Source of the DNA: an uncultured Veillonellaceae bacterium
GTDB lineage: Bacteria > Bacillota > Negativicutes > Veillonellales > Negativicoccaceae
Assembly: GCA_900556745.1 (NCBI GenBank)
Contig: USPU01000036.1
Coordinates: 1-8,645, forward strand
Reading direction: 5' to 3'
Length of the DNA stretch: 8,645 nt
The notes below the pieces were generated by a model. That model was given only the letters and a program-made list of their open reading frames with translations, ran no database searches and had not been told where the DNA came from. The translations under genes were made by a program, and so were the position numbers. Below are positions 1-4,880 of this stretch, piece by piece; position 1 is the stretch's first letter; each line of letters begins with the position of its first letter.

Positions 1-660
1 GATCCGGCGCGCCGCGACATGGAAGATATGTTGAGCGTCGTCTTGGCGGACACGGAAGACGTTTGGCACCAAAAATTCGCGGAAGTCGGAGAAAGATACG
101 AAGAACCGAAATTGATGTTTTTTGAAGACCGGATACGGTCCGGTTGCGGCGTGGCGGGAAAGTCGACCGGTCCGTTTTATTGCCCGGTCGATAAAACCAT
201 TTATATGGATGTGACATTTGCCGACGATTTACAACGAAAATTCGGCGGTCATGGTGGTGACTTCGCGATGGCCTACGTATTGGCGCACGAAGTCGGCCAC
301 CATGTGCAAAACCAGTCGGGCCTTCTGATGCATGTTCATAAGTTGCAGCAACAAATGAGTGAGGCGGACGCGAAAAGATACTCGGTCGCGCTGGAGCTTC
401 ACGCGGATTATTTAGCCGGAGTATTCGCGTACTATGTACAGCAAAAAGGCTACCTTGAAGCGGGCGATATCGAAGAGGCGATCAATGCCGCCAAGACGGT
501 CGGTGATGACCATTTGCAGAAGATCACGCAAGGGCAGATCCGTCCGGAGGAATTTACGCACGGCACCAGTGAGCAGCGCGCGGCGTGGTTTCGGCGCGGC
601 ATGCAGTACCATGATTTCAGCCACGGCGATACGTTTGGCGCTTTGGGTCTACAAATTTAA
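1..660 (+). CDS. Neutral zinc metallopeptidase, YpfJ-like (5' end outside window)
   Basis: The reading frame is open from base 1, so the true start lies upstream; the ATG at 19 is internal to the family domain. The protein carries the zincin motif HEVGH (codons at 286-300, in VLAHEVGHHVQNQSG), where two histidines bind zinc and the glutamate is the catalytic base. A downstream ELHADYLAGVFA segment matches the ELQADCxAGVW block of the family, which I infer supplies a further ligand. The C-terminal HGTSEQRAAWFRRG and DTF pieces are also typical. E. coli YpfJ is roughly 290 residues, so about 70 N-terminal residues are missing here; they often include a membrane anchor, which cannot be checked. 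The physiological substrate of the family is unknown. A terminator follows directly, so this gene ends its own transcription unit and is unlinked to the cobamide genes. Confidence 0.9.
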   Translation, partial: DPARRDMEDMLSVVLADTEDVWHQKFAEVGERYEEPKLMFFEDRIRSGCGVAGKSTGPFYCPVDKTIYMDVTFADDLQRKFGGHGGDFAMAYVLAHEVGHHVQNQSGLLMHVHKLQQQMSEADAKRYSVALELHADYLAGVFAYYVQQKGYLEAGDIEEAINAAKTVGDDHLQKITQGQIRPEEFTHGTSEQRAAWFRRGMQYHDFSHGDTFGALGLQI

Positions 661-664
661 ACAT

Positions 665-689
665 AAAGAAGCGGAATTTCCGCTTTTTT
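665..689 (+). terminator. Intrinsic terminator after the metallopeptidase gene
   Basis: AAGCGGA (669-675) pairs perfectly with TCCGCTT (679-685) around a 3-nt loop. Flanking A/T and G-T pairs extend the stem, and a T run ends at 689. The hairpin begins 5 nt after the stop codon. Confidence 0.85.
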
Positions 690-718
690 ATTGCGCAAAA
701 TAGCAGCCAAAACGGCCG

Positions 719-740
719 TGTTATAATAAAGCATTATAAT
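719..740 (+). promoter_or_regulatory. Extended -10 promoter for arsA, within an inverted repeat
   Basis: TGTTATAAT (719-727) is a perfect extended -10 (TGn + TATAAT) with no good -35 at the right distance. It overlaps a perfect 7-bp inverted repeat, TTATAAT (721-727) and ATTATAA (733-739), separated by 5 nt; a second TATAAT lies at 735-740. A GGGAGGG ribosome binding site (741-747) follows, 5 nt before the arsA ATG. There is no room for a riboswitch between the preceding terminator and the gene. Confidence 0.6.
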
Positions 741-752
741 GGGAGGGACCAT

Positions 753-1829
753 ATGAGTCTGTGGGAAAAAACGGTGGCGCAGATTGAAGTGCCGTCGCCG
801 AGCATTGCGGAAGCGGCTGCGTCGCGCGCCGATGATTTGGTGCTCGGTAACGGAAACTTGGGGAAGCTGCGTGACATCGTCGTGCAATATGCGGCGGTAG
901 TGGGTGAAGTTATGCCGACGCCGCCCAAGAAAATGATGATTTTAGCCGCGGCAGATCACGGCGTGGCGCGTCATCAATTGTCCGCGTATCCGGTGGAAAC
1001 GACGGTGGAGATGACGAAAAACTATCTGATCAGTAAAGGTGCCGGAGCCAACGCGCTGGCGCATTACGCCGGTGCGGACATGACGGTGGTTGACGCGGGT
1101 ATCAATGCGGACATGAGCGGAGTTCCCGGACTTCTGGACAGAAAAATCGCCTACGGCACGCAGGATTTCAGTGAAGGTCCGGCGATGACGAGAGAACAGG
1201 CGATTCAAGCGATCGAAGTGGGGATCGAAGTGGCCGGTGATGTCATCGCGCGCGGTTACCGATTGCTTTCCGTCGGGGAAATGGGGATTTCCAATACGAC
1301 ATCGGCGGCGGCGATCATCGGCGCGTTCGGCGACTGGGATGCGTTGCAGGTGACGGGACGAGGCACGAATATTTCTGATGAACGTTTGGCGCGAAAACAG
1401 AAAATCGTCGCGAAAGCATTGGCGGTGAACCGTCCGGATAAAACGGACGGCATCGATGTGTTGGCGAAAGTCGGCGGTTTTGAATTCGGTGTGATTTCAG
1501 GCGTTATTTTAGCGGCGGCCGCGCATCATGCGCTGGTCATCATCGACGGCTTCAATACGACCGCCTGCGCGCATATCGCCAAAGCGATCGCTCCTGCCAG
1601 TTGTCACTATGTGATGGCGTCGCATTTGTCGGCGGAAAAGGCGCATTGCATGGCGCTTGAGGCCTTGCAGATGGAAGCCTACGTTGATTTAGGGCTGCGG
1701 CTCGGAGAAGCGTCCGGCGCGTCGGTGCAGATGCGCATGCTTGAACATGCGCTGGCGATTTACAATGATTGCCTGACGAAACAAGAAATGATGCAGGGAG
1801 GTAACGCCGATGTTGGAAGCATGGAATGA
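753..1829 (+). CDS. arsA: CobT-family nicotinate-nucleotide:base phosphoribosyltransferase, ArsA-type catalytic subunit
   Basis: This CobT homolog (358 aa, normal family length) would transfer the ribose-phosphate of nicotinate mononucleotide onto a lower-ligand base, giving the alpha-ribotide used in cytoplasmic cobamide synthesis. Seen: AADHGVARHQLSAYPVETT matches the CobT ADHGV block, GEMGISNTTSAAA (residues 175-187) is the phosphate-binding loop, and RLGEASGA holds Glu319, which aligns with the catalytic glutamate of Salmonella CobT (Glu317). The N-terminus lacks the KPxGSLG element of ordinary CobT; that element is in the next gene. Two divergent CobT paralogs in tandem is the arrangement of ArsAB in Sporomusa ovata, which activates phenol and p-cresol as well as benzimidazoles, and of Veillonella. 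The last 20 nt overlap arsB, implying coupled translation. The ATG is supported by GGGAGGG. The ArsA name is an inference from the pairing; plain cobT is the conservative label. It is unrelated to arsenic-pump ArsA. Confidence 0.85.
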   Translation: MSLWEKTVAQIEVPSPSIAEAAASRADDLVLGNGNLGKLRDIVVQYAAVVGEVMPTPPKKMMILAAADHGVARHQLSAYPVETTVEMTKNYLISKGAGANALAHYAGADMTVVDAGINADMSGVPGLLDRKIAYGTQDFSEGPAMTREQAIQAIEVGIEVAGDVIARGYRLLSVGEMGISNTTSAAAIIGAFGDWDALQVTGRGTNISDERLARKQKIVAKALAVNRPDKTDGIDVLAKVGGFEFGVISGVILAAAAHHALVIIDGFNTTACAHIAKAIAPASCHYVMASHLSAEKAHCMALEALQMEAYVDLGLRLGEASGASVQMRMLEHALAIYNDCLTKQEMMQGGNADVGSME

Positions 1830-2856
1830 TCAAATCGCGCCGCTCGACACCTCGGTGATGGAGCAATGCCGCGAGTACGTCGACAACCTTACCAAACCGT
1901 TGGGCTCATTGGCGCAGCTCGAAGAAACGGCGATTCGAATCGCCGGCATTACCTGCCGTAAAAAACCGGCTCGCCTGCAAAAAGCCATTGTCATTGCCGC
2001 CGCGGATACGGCGATCGACAGTCCGGACAATCAGGATCACGGAAAAAAGAGCCTGGCGGAACTGATGCTGGTTGCCGGCGGCGCGGCACCCGTTTCGGCG
2101 TTGGCGCGCGAACTGCAGGCACCGGTATACGTGGCGGATGTCGGTTTGGAGCAGGATACCGAACATGTCGCCGGCGTGATGCTGCATAAAATGCAAAACG
2201 GCAGTCAGTCATTGCAAAAAGGGGACGCTCTGACGCAAGAAGCGTGCGCGGAAGCGATTGCCTTCGGCGTCGCGCTGGCAGGTGAATTGGCCCACAGCGG
2301 CGTCGAAGCATTGGCGCTCGGTGACATCGGCGCTCGCGGCGCGCTTGCGGCGCTTGCCGTGACGACGGCTTTTTTAGGACCGGAACTCTCCGAAGCGATA
2401 CAAGCGCAGGGCTTTACCGCGCAAAGCGAGGCGTGGACGCTGGCGCAAACGGAACCGGAAACGGTACTCGCGCGCTATGGAAACGCGTCGATTGCGATGC
2501 TGACGGGATTGATTTTAGGCGCGGCCGCGCGCCATATGGCGATCGTATTTGACAACAGCGTCACCGGCGCGGCGGCCGTGGCGGCAGCCGCGATCGCGCC
2601 GCGGGTAAAAGACTACGTATTCGCATCGGCGGCGTATCCTGATCCCTTGCACCAATTGCAATTGCAAAAATTAGGTTTACCGGCAGCGTTGCATTACGAT
2701 TTCACGTTGGCGCAAGGACTCGGATCGACATTGGGATTGTCCCTGCTTGACGCATCACTTGACATGTTGAATGAGATGCGGACGTTTGGTACGGCCGGTG
2801 TTACTGTAGCGGAAGACGGCCCGGGCAAGGGACGACAGAGAGAAGAGGTGCGGTGA
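1810..2856 (+). CDS. arsB: CobT-family paralog lacking key active-site residues, ArsB-type partner subunit
   Basis: The second CobT homolog (348 aa) complements the first. It has the N-terminal LTKPLGSLAQLEETAIRIAGI block (KPxGSLG) and the C-terminal EMRTFGTAGVTV helix region that the preceding protein lacks. Its catalytic elements are degraded: the phosphate loop reads GDIGARGALAAL (from residue 171), the ADHGV block is AADTAID, and the position of the catalytic Glu is Gln302 (LAQGLG). I infer that it is the non-catalytic half of a heteromer with the upstream protein, as for ArsB of Sporomusa ovata. The start overlaps arsA by 20 nt and has AGGGAGG (1795-1801) 8 nt upstream. The last ~286 bp occur again, diverged, at 7289-7574. 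No terminator follows the stop. Confidence 0.82.
   Translation: MLEAWNDQIAPLDTSVMEQCREYVDNLTKPLGSLAQLEETAIRIAGITCRKKPARLQKAIVIAAADTAIDSPDNQDHGKKSLAELMLVAGGAAPVSALARELQAPVYVADVGLEQDTEHVAGVMLHKMQNGSQSLQKGDALTQEACAEAIAFGVALAGELAHSGVEALALGDIGARGALAALAVTTAFLGPELSEAIQAQGFTAQSEAWTLAQTEPETVLARYGNASIAMLTGLILGAAARHMAIVFDNSVTGAAAVAAAAIAPRVKDYVFASAAYPDPLHQLQLQKLGLPAALHYDFTLAQGLGSTLGLSLLDASLDMLNEMRTFGTAGVTVAEDGPGKGRQREEVR
2571..2856 (+). repeat. Upstream member of a direct repeat (arsB 3' end)
   Basis: These bases align without gaps to 7289-7574. Bases 2581-2622 are identical to 7299-7340 (42 nt). Over 2581-2856, I count by hand 42 mismatches in 276 positions, about 85% identity. Homology stops exactly at the arsB stop codon: the sequences after 2856 and 7574 are unrelated. 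Confidence 0.95.
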
Positions 2857-3080
2857 CGGTTCATGACGTCACCTGTTGCGGGATCGTCGGGCGTGATGTC
2901 GCGGTGACGGCGACGCTGCCCGTTTCTCCCGCTACCGCGGCGGAATCCGTCGACACGGGAGTGATCGGCTATCGACAGCCGGTGCCGTGGACACAGGAGC
3001 GTCCTTACGTATTCGGTGATACCGCTCGTGCACGCGGTACGATTGGTGAGAAGCACGTGATCATTTTCCAAAGCGTTTGA
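2853..3080 (+). CDS. Small hypothetical protein overlapping the arsB stop
   Basis: This is a 75-codon ORF starting with GTG that overlaps the arsB stop codon (GTGA). I do not recognise the product. It has no signal peptide, membrane segment or repeat; the middle is rich in Ala, Val and Thr, with a C-terminal RARGTIGEKHVIIFQSV. Codon choice (many GCG, GTC, ACG, GGC) resembles its neighbours, which is mild support for coding. GAGGTG (2845-2850) lies only 2 nt upstream of the GTG, poor spacing for a Shine-Dalgarno, so translation would depend on coupling to arsB. The -35 of the next promoter overlaps its stop codon. It may be a real small gene, a remnant of a longer one, or a chance ORF at a recombination junction. 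Confidence 0.35.
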   Translation: MTVHDVTCCGIVGRDVAVTATLPVSPATAAESVDTGVIGYRQPVPWTQERPYVFGDTARARGTIGEKHVIIFQSV

Positions 3081-3106
3081 CAATCGGTCGACGGATTTGG
3101 TATCAT
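3077..3106 (+). promoter_or_regulatory. Sigma-70-type promoter of the methionine operon
   Basis: TTGACA (3077-3082), an 18-nt spacer and TATCAT (3101-3106). Expected initiation near 3113 would place the T-box stem I at the very start of the transcript. The -35 overlaps the stop codon of the preceding small ORF. Confidence 0.8.
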
Positions 3107-3130
3107 GCTTGTAATTTACATATGTGAAAA

Positions 3131-3387
3131 GCGATGAAGAGAAGAGTACGCAACGCAGACGACCGACAGAGAGCCCGAGTCGGTGAAAACGGGCGATCAT
3201 AACCGTTGCGGAAGATGGACTCGGAGCTGCCGGCTGAGCTGCAAGGCAAGGTCGTGCCGGGTGTGCCCGTCACTGCACTGGTGTATCGCTCTTTGAGCCG
3301 TACATGAATGAGGTCTGCAGCGCAGATGAAGTAGGGTGGTACCACGAGTGTCCTCGTCCCTGAGCAATCAGGGAGAGGGCTTTTTTT
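3131..3387 (+). promoter_or_regulatory. T-box leader with methionine (AUG) specifier
   Basis: This leader fills the gene-free stretch before metF and should read uncharged tRNA-Met. Stem I has the AGTA motif (3145-3148), a perfect 7-bp helix CGCAACG (3149-3155)/CGTTGCG (3204-3210), and an upper helix GCCCG (3173-3177)/CGGGC (3190-3194) whose loop contains the conserved GGTGAAA. The specifier loop reads GAAG-ATG-GAC, giving AUG at 3215-3217. The T-box AAGTAGGGTGGTACCACG (3329-3346) forms a canonical antiterminator: AGGG (3333-3336)/CCCT (3358-3361), a 7-nt bulge TGGTACC (3337-3343), and ACGAG (3344-3348)/CTCGT (3353-3357). The bulge TGGT would pair with an A-CCA tRNA end, as expected for tRNA-Met. 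Under methionine starvation, uncharged tRNA would stabilise the antiterminator and allow metF transcription. The specifier is read from architecture; the downstream genes agree with it. Confidence 0.93.
3350..3387 (+). terminator. Regulated terminator of the T-box leader
   Basis: CCCTGA (3358-3363) and TCAGGG (3368-3373) enclose a GCAA tetraloop. The outer CCTC (3352-3355)/GAGG (3375-3378) pairs and a closing G3350-C3380 extend the stem, followed by T3381-T3387. Its 5' arm reuses the CTCGTCCCT that closes the antiterminator, so the two folds exclude each other. Confidence 0.92.
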
Positions 3388-3406
3388 ATAGGGAAAGAAG
3401 ATCCGT

Positions 3407-4309
3407 ATGAAAATCAAAGACAAGTATGAAAAAGAAGGGCCGTTATATTCGTTTGAGGTGTTCCCGCCGAAACGGGAAGGCGATTTGGACAATATGGTGG
3501 CGACATTGCATGAGTTGACCCAATGGCATCCCGACTATATGTCGGTGACGTATGGTGCGGCGGGGGCGGCACGCGGTATGTTGACGTTGAAATTGGCGGA
3601 GTATATCCGCAAGGAGCTGGACATCGAGCCGTTGATGCATTTGACTTGCGTGGGATATTCGCAAGCGGAATTGGCGGAGATTTTGGCGCGGATCGAAGCG
3701 GCGGGAATTGAAAATACGCTGTTGCTTCGCGGCGATCACAGAGAAGACGGCGAAACGCCCGCGGACGGATTCCGTTATGCCAATGAGTTGGTGGCTTACG
3801 TGCGCTCCAAGCACGCATTTTGTATCGGTGCGGCGACGTATCCGGAAGGCCATACGGAGGCTCGCAGCCTGACAGCGGATTTGATCCGCTTGCGAGATAA
3901 GGTGAATGCGGGGGCGGACTTTTTGGTGACGCAGCTGTTTTTTGACAATGACGCGTTTTTCCGCTTTTTGGAAACGGCCCGCAGTATCGACATCAATGTG
4001 CCGATTTCAGCCGGCATCATGCCCTGTCTGAATAAGACGCAGATTGTGCGAATGACCGCGTTGTCGGGGGCGAGTTTGCCGCCGAAGTTTCGCCGGATGC
4101 TCGACCGCTACGAGCATGCGCCGGAGGCGATGTATGATGCGGGCATTGCGTATGCGTGCGAGCAGATTATTGATTTATTGTCATCGGGAGTGGACGGTAT
4201 TCACCTGTATGTGATGAATCGGCCGGAAGTGGCACAGGCGATCACAAGGGGGATCGGCCGCACCTTGCAAACGGTCAAGGAGGAACATCGTGGAACGAAC
4301 GCTGGCTGA
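3407..4309 (+). CDS. metF: 5,10-methylenetetrahydrofolate reductase
   Basis: MetF reduces 5,10-methylene-THF to 5-methyl-THF with a flavin, supplying the methyl group used by the MetH encoded downstream. The protein (300 aa, normal bacterial length) shows the family blocks in order: YSFEVFPPK with the active-site Glu at residue 17, MSVTYGAAG, LLLRGD, GAATYPEGHTEA, ADFLVTQLFFDND (matching ITQFFFD of E. coli MetF) and PISAGIMPCLN. The TIM barrel appears complete. The ATG follows the T-box terminator by about 20 nt; the ribosome binding site is an imperfect GGGAAAGAAG. The 3' end overlaps the next gene by 20 nt. Leucine codons are strongly TTG (20 of 30 by my count), unlike the opening part of metH. 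Confidence 0.95.
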   Translation: MKIKDKYEKEGPLYSFEVFPPKREGDLDNMVATLHELTQWHPDYMSVTYGAAGAARGMLTLKLAEYIRKELDIEPLMHLTCVGYSQAELAEILARIEAAGIENTLLLRGDHREDGETPADGFRYANELVAYVRSKHAFCIGAATYPEGHTEARSLTADLIRLRDKVNAGADFLVTQLFFDNDAFFRFLETARSIDINVPISAGIMPCLNKTQIVRMTALSGASLPPKFRRMLDRYEHAPEAMYDAGIAYACEQIIDLLSSGVDGIHLYVMNRPEVAQAITRGIGRTLQTVKEEHRGTNAG

Positions 4310-4880
4310 TTTTTATGATGAAGACGACGTGCTGCGTTTTTTGCGACACAAACGGCGCCGGATCAGTGAGTCCGATCGCCGTTGGCTCGATCGGGCGCGG
4401 GAGATTGTCGATGCGGCCGCCGTATATCGGGAAACGCATCAGCGACGCCCGTGGCGGAGTACGGATACCGGCGGCTGCTGGGGAGATACCGTGTTGCCGT
4501 ATCGTTCGCTCGGACGGCTCTTTGCCGATTGCGACGAGGTCATCGTTTGCGGCTGTACCATCGGGCAGGACGTGTATCGTACCATTCGTGAATGGATGGC
4601 GACCGATCCTGCACTTGGGGTTGTCGTCGACGCGACGGCGTCGGTATTGGTCGATGCCTATGCGGCGTACTTGCAGCACACGTTCGGTGCAACGACGATG
4701 CGTTTCAGTCCCGGCTACGGTGACGTACCGCTGGCGCTCAATCAGGAATTGGCAACATGCCTGCAACTGTCGAAGCGAATCGGTGTGCATGTGACGGACG
4801 GTCATCTGATGGTGCCGGAAAAATCGATTATTTTTCTCACCGGCTGCACACGAAAGGAGGAACCCCATGATACCATTTAG
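4290..4880 (+). CDS. Free-standing methionine synthase reactivation (AdoMet-binding) protein
   Basis: This 196-aa protein corresponds to the C-terminal activation domain of classical MetH. It would donate a methyl group from S-adenosylmethionine when the cobamide on MetH becomes oxidised to cob(II)amide, with an electron donor not seen here. Key evidence is RFSPGYGD (residues 138-145), containing the RxxxGY AdoMet-binding motif, followed by IGVHVTDGHLMVPEKSIIFLTGC, which parallels the LTESxxMxPxxSVS-type block of E. coli MetH. The GTG start is supported by a perfect AAGGAGG (4277-4283) 6 nt upstream. The gene overlaps metF by 20 nt and metH by 14 nt. The downstream MetH lacks this domain, as in Thermotoga maritima, where a separate protein reactivates MetH. 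There is no standard gene symbol. Confidence 0.88.
   Translation: MERTLADFYDEDDVLRFLRHKRRRISESDRRWLDRAREIVDAAAVYRETHQRRPWRSTDTGGCWGDTVLPYRSLGRLFADCDEVIVCGCTIGQDVYRTIREWMATDPALGVVVDATASVLVDAYAAYLQHTFGATTMRFSPGYGDVPLALNQELATCLQLSKRIGVHVTDGHLMVPEKSIIFLTGCTRKEEPHDTI

Noticed and set aside
690..752. Cobalamin riboswitch before arsA
   Set aside because: Only about 60 nt lie between the terminator and the start codon, far too short for the B12 aptamer, and no B12-box-like sequence is seen.
753..2856. Arsenic-pump ArsA/ArsB
   Set aside because: The proteins have no ATPase P-loop or membrane segments; they are clearly CobT-family phosphoribosyltransferases that share the name by coincidence.
2694..3200. 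Long minus-strand ORF (168 codons) across the arsB end, small ORF and T-box
   Set aside because: It runs antisense through the conserved arsB frame and begins inside the T-box stem I; no recognisable domain. GC-rich third positions make such antisense ORFs common here.
3111..3390. SAM or cobalamin riboswitch before metF
   Set aside because: All conserved T-box elements are present and in order; the S-box and B12-box signatures are not.
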